The translations under genes were made by a program, and so were the position numbers. This document shows positions 35,477 to 44,345 of a DNA stretch of 64,000 bases, piece by piece. The notes under the pieces are model-generated. The model was not told where the DNA came from and did no database searches. It saw only the letters and a list, made by a program, of their open reading frames with translations. How positions within the stretch are numbered: position 1 is the stretch's first letter; every line of letters begins with the position of its first letter. Source of the stretch: Paenibacillus sp. RC67 (GTDB taxonomy: Bacteria > Bacillota > Bacilli > Paenibacillales > NBRC-103111); the NCBI RefSeq assembly GCF_030020805.1, contig NZ_CP125098.1, positions 1,034,001-1,098,000 on the forward strand, given 5' to 3'.

Positions 35477-36196
35477 ATGAAAAAAGCGTTAATCGTACAA
35501 GGCGGTTGGAAAGGCCACGAGCCGGAGGAAGTGTCCGACATCTTCCGCAGCGTGCTGGAGGAGAACGGATTCGAGGTGGAGGTATCTGATACATTAGACG
35601 CCTTCTCGGATGCAGACAAGCTGCTATCGCTCGATCTAATTGTTCCAGTGTGGACGATGGGAGAAATTACGAAAGACCAGGTCAAGAACGTTTCTGAAGC
35701 CGTGCAAAAGGGAGTAGGCCTAGCAGGATGCCACGGTGGAATGTGCGATTCATTCCGTACCAATGTCGATTGGCAGTTTATGACTGGGGGGCAGTGGGTA
35801 GCTCATCCAGGAAACGATGGTGTCGAATATGTCGTCAATGTGAAGCACAGCTCCAGTCCGTTGGTAGAGGGCATTGCGGACTTTGCTGTGAAAAGCGAGC
35901 AGTATTACTTGCACGTCGATCCAGCCGTGGAGGTGCTAGCAACGACACGGTTTCCTGTTGTAGAGGGACCGCATTCACTGAATAAAGCTGTGGATATGCC
36001 TGTCGTTTGGACAAAACGCTGGGGTGTGGGCAGAGTCTATTATTGCTCCCTCGGGCATCATGCGGACATCGTCGATATGCCGCCGGTCAAAGAATTAATG
36101 CGCCGCGGTTTTGTGTGGGCGGCTGAAGGTAAAGCAGCGGCTCAAGGCGCTGCATCTAATAAAAGCGAGTATACCGGTATGGGTGACAGTAACTAA
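35477..36196 (+). CDS. ThuA-like (trehalose utilisation) protein
   Basis: A 239-aa ThuA-like protein, a flavodoxin/glutamine-amidotransferase-type fold often found with Gfo/Idh/MocA oxidoreductases in carbohydrate operons. Visible: ALIVQGGWKGHEPEEVSDIF, VGLAGCHGGMCDSFR, FMTGGQWVAHPG, EQYYLHVDP, VYYCSLGHHAD. The Cys in AGCHGG sits where a nucleophile elbow would be. Start at 35477 after GAGGAG; the in-frame upstream codons overlap the previous gene. Confidence 0.85.
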   Translation: MKKALIVQGGWKGHEPEEVSDIFRSVLEENGFEVEVSDTLDAFSDADKLLSLDLIVPVWTMGEITKDQVKNVSEAVQKGVGLAGCHGGMCDSFRTNVDWQFMTGGQWVAHPGNDGVEYVVNVKHSSSPLVEGIADFAVKSEQYYLHVDPAVEVLATTRFPVVEGPHSLNKAVDMPVVWTKRWGVGRVYYCSLGHHADIVDMPPVKELMRRGFVWAAEGKAAAQGAASNKSEYTGMGDSN

Positions 36197-36241
36197 CAGG
36201 CAAATGTTGACCATTCACATATAGGGGAGGCAATCACACGC

Positions 36242-37345
36242 ATGGAGAAGGTAAGAATCGGCATTATTGGCTGCGGAAAAATCAGCAGCATTTATTTTAA
36301 AAACTGCAAGACATTCGATGTTCTGGAAGTTAAAGCTTGCGCTGACCTGAATGTGGCAAGAGCACAAGCGAGTGCTGAGGAGTTCGAGATACCGAAGGCT
36401 TGCTCCGTACAGGAGCTGCTCACTGATCCTGAGATTGACTTGGTCATCAATCTGACAATTCCTGCGGCTCATGCTGATGTATGTATTCAGGCGCTGGAGG
36501 CAGGGAAGCATGTGTATGTGGAGAAGCCGCTTGCCGTAACCCGTGAAGAAGGACAGCGTATTTTAGCTGCTGCTAAATCACGTGGCCTGCTGGTAGGAAG
36601 CGCACCAGATACTTTCCTTGGTGGGGGAATTCAAACCTGCATCAAGTTGATTGAAGATGGCTGGATTGGCACTCCTGTTGCAGCTACGGCCTTCATGATT
36701 GGACGCGGACATGAGCATTGGCATCCGGACCCTGAGTTTTATTATGCTCGAGGCGGCGGACCGATGTTCGATATGGGACCGTATTATTTAACAGCTCTAA
36801 TAGCTATGTTGGGCCCTATTCAACGAGTGACAGGGTCAGCCAAAATCTCCTATCCGGAACGCACCATTACAAGTCAGCCAAAGTTCGGCCAAACGATTCA
36901 AGTACAAACTCCAACTCATGTGGCGGGTGTTATGGATTTTCACAGCGGAGCTATCGGAACGATCATTACGAGCTTCGATGCTTTTGGCGGGGCACAAGTA
37001 CCGCGAATTGAAATTTATGGGAGCGAGGGAACGTTGAGCGTACCTGATCCCAATACGTTCGGAGGTCCGGTGCATATCCGCCGGAAGGATGCCAAAGATT
37101 TCAGTGAAATTCCGTTGATGTATGGCTATGCGGATAACAGTAGAGGTCTCGGTGTGCTAGATATGGCTTATGCGATTAAGAACGGAAGAATCAACCGTGC
37201 TAACGGTGAACTTGCTTATCATGTTTTGGAAGCGATGCACGGATTCCACGATGCTTCCAACGATGGCAAGCATTACATCATGCAAAGCAGCTGCGAGAAA
37301 CCTCAAGCGATGCCAACCGGCTTGGTGAAGGGTGTACTGGACTAA
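36242..37345 (+). CDS. Gfo/Idh/MocA-family oxidoreductase (second)
   Basis: A 367-aa paralogue of the gene two positions upstream, but clearly divergent. Rossmann motif GIIGCGKISSIYFKN, YVEKPLAVT, GGGPMFDMGPYYLTALI, and the substrate-domain strand VAGVMDFHSGAIGTIITSF. GGGGAGG precedes the ATG. Last gene of the operon; a long terminator follows. The set (two dehydrogenases plus ThuA-like) suggests oxidation/epimerisation of a sugar acid or polyol. Confidence 0.9.
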   Translation: MEKVRIGIIGCGKISSIYFKNCKTFDVLEVKACADLNVARAQASAEEFEIPKACSVQELLTDPEIDLVINLTIPAAHADVCIQALEAGKHVYVEKPLAVTREEGQRILAAAKSRGLLVGSAPDTFLGGGIQTCIKLIEDGWIGTPVAATAFMIGRGHEHWHPDPEFYYARGGGPMFDMGPYYLTALIAMLGPIQRVTGSAKISYPERTITSQPKFGQTIQVQTPTHVAGVMDFHSGAIGTIITSFDAFGGAQVPRIEIYGSEGTLSVPDPNTFGGPVHIRRKDAKDFSEIPLMYGYADNSRGLGVLDMAYAIKNGRINRANGELAYHVLEAMHGFHDASNDGKHYIMQSSCEKPQAMPTGLVKGVLD

Positions 37346-37362
37346 TTTATTTGTATAAAGAG

Positions 37363-37450
37363 AAACCGCTTTGTATGAAGGCGCGGATCAATCACTAGCA
37401 GCTAAGTTCATGCTGTGTGATTGCTGCCCATTCATCATAGCGGTTTTTTA
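37363..37450. terminator. long bidirectional terminator
   Basis: AAACCGCT (37363-37370) and AGCGGTTT (37439-37446) bracket a branched stem (ATCAATCAC/GTGATTG, GCAG...CTGT), followed by TTTTT. Separates the sugar operon from convergent sspI. Confidence 0.7.
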
Positions 37451-37456
37451 ATCGTA

Positions 37457-37660
37457 TTACGCCAAATGTTCCTTAAGAGTAGTAACGAGCTGCGCTTGTG
37501 TGTCCGGATTGCTATTCTGCCAAATGATCTCGAACAATACGCCTAAACCGGGCAATACTTGCTCCTGACCTCCGATAGATCCCTCGATAACGCCAAAAAG
37601 CTCCTCATCGTCTTTGTTGGTCACGCGTTGAATAATGGCCTGTCTCAGGTTTAAGTTCAT
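37457..37660 (-). CDS. sspI: small acid-soluble spore protein SspI
   Basis: A 67-aa SspI-type protein: MNLNLRQAIIQRV at the start, DDEELFGVIEGSIGG in the middle and the diagnostic EQVLPGLGVLFEIIW followed by a helical end. Start at 37660 with GTGAGGG upstream; 22 upstream in-frame codons are not part of the family. Forespore protein; function in outgrowth. Confidence 0.92.
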   Translation of the reverse strand: MNLNLRQAIIQRVTNKDDEELFGVIEGSIGGQEQVLPGLGVLFEIIWQNSNPDTQAQLVTTLKEHLA

Positions 37661-37863
37661 GGAAATGCCCTCACTTTTCATCACTTGTTTTACCCGATTA
37701 CTATGCTCCAAAAGAGCTCTGTTCATGCTCCGTTATGATGGGGGCATTTTATGGTATAATAAATAAAACGGCACTAAAGATATGTTTTTCTCGGGTTTGG
37801 ATATACATATGTGATCTGTTTTTGGAAGTGTGCTGACTGCGAAAATTTAAAGGGGTGAGTTCC

Positions 37864-38523
37864 ATGAAAAAGCAATTCGCCGTTATCGGAATGGGGCGCT
37901 TCGGTTCCAGTGTAGCGAAGACGCTATCCGACCTTGGCTATGAGGTATTAGCTATCGACAGCAGTGAGCAAAGAACACAAGAAATTTCGAATATCGTAAC
38001 GCATGTAGTGCAGGCGGATTCAACGGATGAAGAAGCGCTTCGTTCCTTGGGACTACGCAATTTTGACGTTGTCATCGTGGCAATAGGGCAAGATATTCAG
38101 TCAAGTATATTAACAACCATCATCTTAAAGGAAATTGGTGTGCCCAAAGTAGTCGTGAAAGCCCAAAATGAGCTTCACGGTAAAGTGGTGAAAAAGATCG
38201 GTGCAGATAAAGTCATTTATCCGGAACGGGATATGGGGCAGCGGGTTGCGCATCATTTGATCTCATCCAATATATTAGATTATATCGAGCTGTCCGATGC
38301 GTACAGCATTATTGAAGTTCAGGCTTCGCGGACATTAATCGGCAAAAACCTGCGAGAGCTGGATATTCGTGCGAAATATGGCTGCAACGTGATGGCGATT
38401 AGAACGGGCTCCCATATGAATATTGCGCCTAGTGCGGAGGATTTGATCAGGGAGCAGGATGTGCTTGTTATCGTAGGAAAAAATGAAGATTTGAATCATT
38501 TCGAAAAAACATTTGCAGAGTAG
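37864..38523 (+). CDS. KtrA/TrkA-type potassium channel regulatory protein
   Basis: A 219-aa cytosolic gating subunit of a Ktr/Trk K+ transporter. N-terminal RCK Rossmann domain (FAVIGMGRFGSSVAKTLSDLGYEVLAID), C-terminal RCK_C (~135-215). AAAGGGG precedes the ATG at 37864. The membrane partner (KtrB) is not in the window. No c-di-AMP riboswitch is visible in the short leader, unlike yuaA (ktrA) in B. subtilis. The 3' end is 9 bp before the trmH-family gene. Confidence 0.9.
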   Translation: MKKQFAVIGMGRFGSSVAKTLSDLGYEVLAIDSSEQRTQEISNIVTHVVQADSTDEEALRSLGLRNFDVVIVAIGQDIQSSILTTIILKEIGVPKVVVKAQNELHGKVVKKIGADKVIYPERDMGQRVAHHLISSNILDYIELSDAYSIIEVQASRTLIGKNLRELDIRAKYGCNVMAIRTGSHMNIAPSAEDLIREQDVLVIVGKNEDLNHFEKTFAE

Positions 38524-38532
38524 GCTGTTGTT

Positions 38533-39348
38533 ATGACATTGTTGGATTCATCTATTACTTCCGTCCAGAATGCCCGTGTCAAAGCATGGGCCCAGCTGCT
38601 GGACAAAAAAGGCCGCGACAAGCAAGGCCAGTTCATTATCGAGGGTGTGCACTTGGTGCAGGAAGCTTTGGAATCGGGAGCGACAATCGACACTCTTGTC
38701 GTCGCTGATGACCGGCAGCACGAGCTGCCTGCCGGAATGCTGAAGCAAGCCATAGATGCAGGAATAGAGTGTGTTGCCGTAAGCGAGCAGGTACTTGCTA
38801 AGTGTACGGATACGTTGACACCGCAGGCGGCATTCGCCGTACTGCCTAAGCTTGGCTGGGCGCAGGAAAGCCTGATGGACCCTGCTGCACCGGGACTCGT
38901 TGTGGTTGTTGACGGTATTCAGGACCCGGGTAATCTCGGAACTATTATCCGCAGTGCCGATGCGGTAGGAGCTACAGGAGTTCTGCTGGGCCGCGGCACG
39001 GTGGATTTGTACAATCCCAAAACCGTCCGCTCTACCATGGGCTCTTTATTCCACCTCCCGATAGTGCAAGGAGGCGACTTGCGGGATGCGCTTCCTCAAG
39101 CATCCTCACAGGGCGTTGCCATTGTAACGACAAGCCTTCAGGGCAAGCGGAGCTGTTACGAGTACGACTTCCGACAGCCCGTTTGGTTCGTAGTCGGAAA
39201 TGAAGGGCAGGGTGTCTCGGCGGAAGTGTCTGCCTTGGCGACAGAGCACATCCTTATCCCAATGCAAGGACGCGCGGAGTCGCTGAATGCTGCAATGGCT
39301 GCGACAGTCGTGCTTTTTGAGGCGATGCGGCAGCGGGGGGTTAGGTAA
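38533..39348 (+). CDS. TrmH/SpoU-family 2'-O-methyltransferase (RlmB-like)
   Basis: A 271-aa SPOUT methyltransferase: N-terminal substrate-binding domain (ARVKAWAQLLDKKGRDKQG, FIIEGVHLVQEAL) and C-terminal catalytic trefoil knot (VVDGIQDPGNLGTIIRSADA motif 1, NEGQGVS motif 2, IPMQGRAESLNAAMAAT motif 3). It methylates rRNA or tRNA ribose; closest to YsgA/RlmB types. Its own terminator is now 8.5 kb away at 47846, because a mobile element is inserted 12 bp beyond the stop codon. Confidence 0.92.
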   Translation: MTLLDSSITSVQNARVKAWAQLLDKKGRDKQGQFIIEGVHLVQEALESGATIDTLVVADDRQHELPAGMLKQAIDAGIECVAVSEQVLAKCTDTLTPQAAFAVLPKLGWAQESLMDPAAPGLVVVVDGIQDPGNLGTIIRSADAVGATGVLLGRGTVDLYNPKTVRSTMGSLFHLPIVQGGDLRDALPQASSQGVAIVTTSLQGKRSCYEYDFRQPVWFVVGNEGQGVSAEVSALATEHILIPMQGRAESLNAAMAATVVLFEAMRQRGVR

Positions 39349-39353
39349 ATACG

Positions 39354-39360
39354 AAAGACT
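39354..39360. repeat. target-site duplication, left copy
   Basis: AAAGACT directly left of the element. Its partner is at 47846-47852. Confidence 0.75.
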
Positions 39361-39361
39361 A

Positions 39362-39430
39362 TGAGTTGTAATCCACTTTGTCATCGTGTGGAACGTCATT
39401 TGTCATAGATTTGGAACGTAATTTTGTCAC
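39362..39430. repeat. left end repeat array
   Basis: Terminal 23-bp repeat followed by direct copies of TTTGTCAT-N6-GAACGT (39377-39396) and TTTGTCAT-N7-GAACGT (39399-39419), then TTTTGTCAC. Spacing of about 22 bp is what a multi-site transposase end would show. Confidence 0.7.
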
Positions 39431-39443
39431 TACTTAGACTAGT

Positions 39444-39480
39444 CCCGATGTGGCTTAAAGCCTTGATACATCGGGATTTT
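39444..39480 (+). terminator. terminator inside left end
   Basis: CCCGATGT (39444-39451) with ACATCGGG (39468-39475), inner GGCTT/AAGCC, then ATTTT. It would stop read-through from trmH into the cargo. Confidence 0.75.
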
Positions 39481-39601
39481 CTATGTGTTGTAAGAGCGGG
39501 AAGAATATAGAATAATTAGCGAATAGAAGTTCGTGAATTTAATCTTGAAAATTTCTGGAATGACTACTGTCATAAATCGTTATTTTCAAGGGGAGGCTTC
39601 C

Positions 39602-39954
39602 ATGAACATTATTGGTGAAAACATAAAAAGGTTGAGAAAGAACATAACTTAAATCAGGTTGAATTTTCAAATTTAATTGGGGCTTCTCAAGGTAGTTTGG
39701 GTGATATAGAAGCAGGAAAAAGTAAACCAGCCGTAGACACGGTTGTTTCGATATACAGAAATTTTGATTGTTCGCTAGAGTGGTTACTTACTGGCACGAC
39801 TGATAAGCAGATCTTTGATGGTCAAAAGAAAATGGTCCTTAGTAATTCGGAATTAACTCTTTTTGAAAATGAATTAGTAAGTTCTTTTAGAAAACTAAAT
39901 ATGGATAACCAAATTGAAATTTTAGAGATCATTAATTTAAAGTTAAGAAAATAA
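39602..39954 (+). pseudogene. frameshifted XRE-family regulator
   Basis: Starts ATG after AAGGGGAGG with MNIIGENIKRLRK, then the frame breaks near 39640: one missing base puts a stop after 16 codons. Restoring one base gives EHNLNQVEFSNLIGASQGSLG and continues in frame to GDIEAGKSKPAVDTVVSIYR...LEWLLTG and the end at 39954. This is a typical XRE helix-turn-helix repressor of about 117 aa. Either a true frameshift or a sequencing error. Confidence 0.8.
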
Positions 39955-40011
39955 TTATTCATGCTATTATTAAGGAGATATGGAATTCATCTGCTTAATC
40001 CTTGCATGAAT

Positions 40012-40672
40012 CTAAAGAATCTTGGAATTACAAAGGATAGCATTGAGGATCTACAGAATGTGGATTATGAAAAACTGACTGAACAGTCTAATCTGGCACT
40101 TCAACAGGCAGCTAATGAGTTTAGCATTCCAGGACCATTTGGTGGTTATTCTATGGAATGGGAACCAGTTGTAGATGGTGATTATATGCCTACCCACGCT
40201 GTAACTGAGGATTCTTTCGCAGAGGCAGGAAAGGATATTCCGCTTTTAATTGGTACGAATTTGGCTGAGTGGGAAGCTTTTAGCGCTATGTCAAATACAA
40301 ACGGGTCTCAGAATGGGAATAAGACAACTTGGAGTGAAAAAGAAGTAAACGCTAGATTAGATGCAAAATACGGAGATAAGGCAAAAGAAATTGCCAACGC
40401 TTTTAAGGAAGCTTATCCAAATAAGACAAAAGCCGATGCACTCTTCGTCGACACGATGATTCGTATGCCTAGCCTAAAAATTATGTCACATAAAGCAGAT
40501 CAGAATGGTGCACCAGTCTATGCCTATATGTTTACATACGAGTCTCCAGTTTCACCTGGACTGTTTCTTGCAACGCATACGGCAGAAATCCCATTTGTTT
40601 TTCATAATATAGATAAGTCAGCTACAGTTGGCGACAGTAAAGAAGCTAAAACATTGGAAGATCGTATGAGCA
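40012..40672 (+). pseudogene. carboxylesterase type B fragment
   Basis: An internal/C-terminal piece (~220 aa) of a para-nitrobenzyl-esterase-like carboxylesterase: WEPVVDGDYMPTHAVTEDSF, IPLLIGTNLAEWEAFS, YAYMFTYESPVSPGLF and THTAEIPFVFHNID (the catalytic His region). The N-terminal oxyanion hole and GESAG nucleophile are missing. After EDRMS the homology stops and the frame runs into a terminator hairpin (stop at 40738-40740). Truncated at both ends, so not a working esterase. The open frame begins at 39961. Confidence 0.8.
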
Positions 40673-40702
40673 TAACAATGGTTTGTTCTTCAATAAAGAT
40701 TG

Positions 40703-40746
40703 CAAGCAAGCATCGAGTCTTCATTTGTGCTTGCTTGTAGTCTTTT
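40703..40746 (+). terminator. terminator after esterase fragment
   Basis: CAAGCAAGC (40703-40711) with GCTTGCTTG (40729-40737), then TAGTCTTTTT. Confidence 0.75.
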
Positions 40747-41264
40747 TAATTTAACAATTAAATATATGCGCTTTCAATAAAAGGGGACTAGTACAAACCC
40801 GTTTGAAGGAAATTACGACTGACATCAAGCAATAGGTATGCATACTGATATTTTACCTATAGTTTTGGGGAGAAAACAAAAATGAACAACAAAAGAATCG
40901 TTAACCCCTTATACATAGGTTTTTTGGCGTTTTAATAAATCCCAATTAGATATGATGGGGAAAAATATTGTTTTTATAGGTTGAAGAAGGAGGCGGCAGC
41001 CAGCCTGCTCCATAAGATGATATTTAGGATGAAGTGAATCTTATTCTCACAATAAACTCTATGCTGAAAGATGAGATAATTTTATGTATTCACAATATTA
41101 TCCACATATCTTTCTATGCCTAAAATATTAGACTCTAGTATCGATAAGCATTTCACTACATATTAAATTACATTGTTAACATACTTCGTTTTAGACGAAA
41201 ATGAGTTTGTTAATTTATACTTAGATAATATAATAATTAAAACTAACCTTGGTAGGTGATTACA
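40747..41264. other. 520-bp AT-rich intergenic region in the element
   Basis: No gene supported. A 17-codon frame (MNNKRIVNPLYIGFLAF) with GGGGAGAAAA upstream starts at 40882 and looks like the truncated N-terminus of a membrane protein. The rest presumably holds the promoter of the TPR gene. Confidence 0.45.
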
Positions 41265-43598
41265 ATGATCAGCGTAGGAGCAACAGTTGGCGCAATAATA
41301 AGAGGCAGTATGACGCTTTGGAATAAAATGAAGAATCCACAGTCTGCCACCTTAAGTCTGATAGTAAAATCACTAAATAAAGGGGCTTCACATTACAGAG
41401 AATATTTATCAACGAAAACAGAGCAGGATGGAATTCAAGAGTCCGTTTATTGGGAAGAGAAAGGGCTTAAACAGTTCTTTGAAAAGGAGTATTCTGAAAA
41501 TAAGAGATTTGGTTTTCATACATATGATGCAAAAAAGTTAGCTAATGAAATTGAACAATATTTTATCCTCTCTAATCATAATTTAACAGAATATGAGAAG
41601 ATATCATTTGTGGAAAAAGTTATTTCGTATTCACAATCGCAATATATACTTGCACAAACAAACGAGAATAAGTCCATGGCGCTACTACAATTAAGAGGAG
41701 AATTGAACGTTGAACAAATCTTACAAGTAGTTTCTCAACTTCCCTCAATACAGAAAGATGTTGAATCAATAAAACAGAAGTTAATAACGTCAGAACACAG
41801 TCAAGCAAATGAAGTTGTTAAGGATTTTACATATTACTATACACTTTGTATTGAACTTTATACTGATAGGAACTACCCTGCATGTCTATCTTTAATTCAG
41901 GAAGCCATAACAACCCATCTTTCAACAGAGCAATACATCTCGTTATTATTTTTTGAATCAAGCATTTACTATAATCAATTCAATTATGATTTAGCTCTGG
42001 AGTGTATATTGAGAATTGAAGATAGAATTAATAATGAAATAAGTGACGCTTTTACTGCAAGTATACTTGCTAACAAAGGCTCTATTTATTCTGAAAAAGG
42101 AGCTATGGAAGGTAATAAAAAATTAGTACATTTAGCAATTGAGTGTTTTGAAAAACAACTTCATATGATAATGGTAGACGAAACAAACAACAAGTCGCTT
42201 GGAAGGATTTATTATAACCTGGGGACATCCTATCTTTCTATTATTGAAACCCAAAATGATATTGATTCTTGTATAGAGTATTTTGAACTTGCATTCGAAA
42301 TGTTACCTGAAAATGCAGAGGTTATGAAAAATCTCGGAACGGCATATGGAATGAACCATCAACATGAAAAAGAAATTGAGATGTACGAATTGGCACTAGA
42401 TGCTAACCCAGAACTTTTTGAAGCATTATGTGCTTTGGGAATGGTTTATTATCGTTATTACCATAATCCAGAAGAAGCAAGTAAATATTTTCAAAAAGCT
42501 GTAAGGCAGAGACTGGAGGTTGTTCGCTTTCCATATGTGTATTACTGGCTGGGAAAGTGTTACTTTGAAACAGACCATAAAGAAAAGGCGAGAGCGGCAA
42601 TTGAAGAAGGGTTACGAATTGCACCCACCCTCGAATATTTAATTGAACTAAAATCGGATATTCTTTATAGTTTGCTTCAGGATAAACCACAAACATATCT
42701 TTCCGAATTTACTCAGTTTATCAATAGAATGTACCCTGTACCGACTGAAGAAAGTTCAAGTAAATTATTAGCGGCGCTACTTCTAAATGCCAAGTATGAA
42801 GAAGCATATGAAGTATTGTCAACACTGTCTGAATCAATAAAAGAAAGTGTTTCGCTTATGCCTTCATATTTCATGTGGGCTTTTAATTTAATTAATAACA
42901 ATGATTTTGAAGGTGCGTATCAAATAATTAATAACATCAATCCTAAAAAATTTTATGATGAAATCAATAGTTTCAAATACGTTTACCACTTTATAATTGC
43001 ATTGAGTTTGAGTGGACTTCAAAGACATGAGGAAGCAGTTGTCCATTTGGAAGCAATTCATGTAGAAGATTCAATATTCCAGCCTGTTGAAACACATTGT
43101 CTATTAGGTAGTGAGTTTTTAGAAATTGAGGAGTATGATACAGCACGTGTTCATTTTCAAAAAGCGAAAGGGCTAATGGGCGAAGAGAATACAAATATGG
43201 ACATTGAATACGGATTATTTCAAGCATATCTCGGTTTAGAAAGAGTTCGCCCAGCAAAAGCTTCGATTTTTAAAATGATTGATTTATTAGCTATTCCTTA
43301 TGTAGGTAACATTTTAACAAAAGAAATAAATCCCGAATCAACTTTGGAAAATAGAATGTCAGAAATCTTCAGTAGTATGACCAGACTTGCTTTGTTAGAA
43401 GTTAGGTTGAAAATTAAGGATAATAAAACAACAGTTCGATCAGAAGATTTAGAAAAAGAAATGATGAGACATTCTAAACCTTTATTGCAGTATTTCTCTG
43501 AAAAAATAACGGGAACTGCTTTCAATTTTGATAAAATTACAAGGGATTACTTTTTATCTAAAATCGAAGACATAGAATCTAACGTTAGTAGTATTTAG
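41265..43598 (+). CDS. large TPR-repeat protein
   Basis: A 777-aa cytosolic helical protein. Residues ~1-150 form a helical N-terminal domain of unknown type (starts MISVGATVGAIIRGS; contains ELNVEQILQVVSQLPSIQKD). From ~180 to ~700 it is built of tetratricopeptide-type repeats, for example GRIYYNLGTSYLSIIETQND, AEVMKNLGTAYGMNHQHEKE, FEALCALGMVYYRYYHNPEE and PYVYYWLGKCYFETDHKEKA. No catalytic domain is apparent. Start at 41265 after TAGGTGAT; a GTG 3 codons earlier is possible. Its transcript ends at a strong terminator, so the KAP gene is a separate unit. A sensor or scaffold role in a defence module is inference. Confidence 0.85.
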   Translation: MISVGATVGAIIRGSMTLWNKMKNPQSATLSLIVKSLNKGASHYREYLSTKTEQDGIQESVYWEEKGLKQFFEKEYSENKRFGFHTYDAKKLANEIEQYFILSNHNLTEYEKISFVEKVISYSQSQYILAQTNENKSMALLQLRGELNVEQILQVVSQLPSIQKDVESIKQKLITSEHSQANEVVKDFTYYYTLCIELYTDRNYPACLSLIQEAITTHLSTEQYISLLFFESSIYYNQFNYDLALECILRIEDRINNEISDAFTASILANKGSIYSEKGAMEGNKKLVHLAIECFEKQLHMIMVDETNNKSLGRIYYNLGTSYLSIIETQNDIDSCIEYFELAFEMLPENAEVMKNLGTAYGMNHQHEKEIEMYELALDANPELFEALCALGMVYYRYYHNPEEASKYFQKAVRQRLEVVRFPYVYYWLGKCYFETDHKEKARAAIEEGLRIAPTLEYLIELKSDILYSLLQDKPQTYLSEFTQFINRMYPVPTEESSSKLLAALLLNAKYEEAYEVLSTLSESIKESVSLMPSYFMWAFNLINNNDFEGAYQIINNINPKKFYDEINSFKYVYHFIIALSLSGLQRHEEAVVHLEAIHVEDSIFQPVETHCLLGSEFLEIEEYDTARVHFQKAKGLMGEENTNMDIEYGLFQAYLGLERVRPAKASIFKMIDLLAIPYVGNILTKEINPESTLENRMSEIFSSMTRLALLEVRLKIKDNKTTVRSEDLEKEMMRHSKPLLQYFSEKITGTAFNFDKITRDYFLSKIEDIESNVSSI

Positions 43599-43649
43599 GA
43601 AAGTTTGTATTTAGAAAGGCACTACTTTATAAATCTTTGATATAGAAAA

Positions 43650-43690
43650 TGACGCACAAACTGATTATAGTTTGATGCGTCAATTTTTTT
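43650..43690 (+). terminator. terminator after the TPR gene
   Basis: TGACGCACAAACT (43650-43662) pairs with AGTTTG-A-TGCGTCA (43669-43682), then AATTTTTTT. Confidence 0.88.
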
Positions 43691-43823
43691 AGCCAATTCA
43701 AAGAATCCCAATTGTAAGTGATTTAGCGCATTGCAAGCCAGGAAATCGAAAAAGTGGATTGTTGATATACATAAATGAAAAGCGTGCGGAGAATAGAAAG
43801 AATGTCGCATAGAGCCAGAGCAG

Positions 43824-44069
43824 ATGAGATTTACAGAAGAGTAAGAAGAAATTGTGCCTACTATGATAGTAGATGGTGAGTTACCTCAACTATCGATCAT
43901 TAAAAATATACTAGAGGAGAAGGGCGTTTCTTTTGTTTACTTAATTGAACATGATAAGGATTTGAAGAGAAGAGTTAAAGAGTTGTTGGAACGGGAGTAT
44001 TTAGGAGGTAGAATGGTGAAGAATTCATCATTGGACATAGGATGGAGTCAATGTCCAGACTTAAACTAA
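43824..44069 (+). pseudogene. small ORF interrupted by an in-frame stop
   Basis: ATG at 43824 gives MRFTEE, then TAA at 43842, then EEIVPTMIVDGELPQLSIIK...LLEREYLGGRMV to the stop at 44067-44069. The downstream piece alone could start at GTG 43854 (71 aa), but no good ribosome site precedes it. CAA-to-TAA (Gln) is the simplest explanation for the stop. I do not recognise the family. The sequence just upstream (43714-43812) also reads as a possible coding remnant (KSGLLIYINEKRAENRKN), so a decayed gene may extend across this spacer. Confidence 0.45.
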
Positions 44070-44345
44070 TGTCACAGCCTAAGCTTAAATATTTTTAACT
44101 ATTTGCAGCGAATGTACATTAAGCATTCCTGCTTTTTTGTGAAAATTTTAGAATTCGTAGTAAAAATATGTTGTAAAATGGAATTAAATGCGAAAGAGTA
44201 GTAGGTGACGCGTTGGATCTTTTTGAAAGGGGAGTATGTTAATAGAAGTTCATCAAGTTTCAAATACGAGTTTATACTGACATATAAAAGTGAATGTAAT
44301 ATTTACTATACAATTACTACTAGTAGCTAAATAGGGGGATTTTAT

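Noticed and set aside
37727..37863. Leader of the KtrA-like gene as a c-di-AMP (ydaO) riboswitch
   Set aside because: The leader is only about 100 nt and none of the conserved blocks of that aptamer are visible.
43622..43810. 62-codon minus-strand frame between the TPR and KAP genes
   Set aside because: It overlaps the TPR terminator and lacks a ribosome site.
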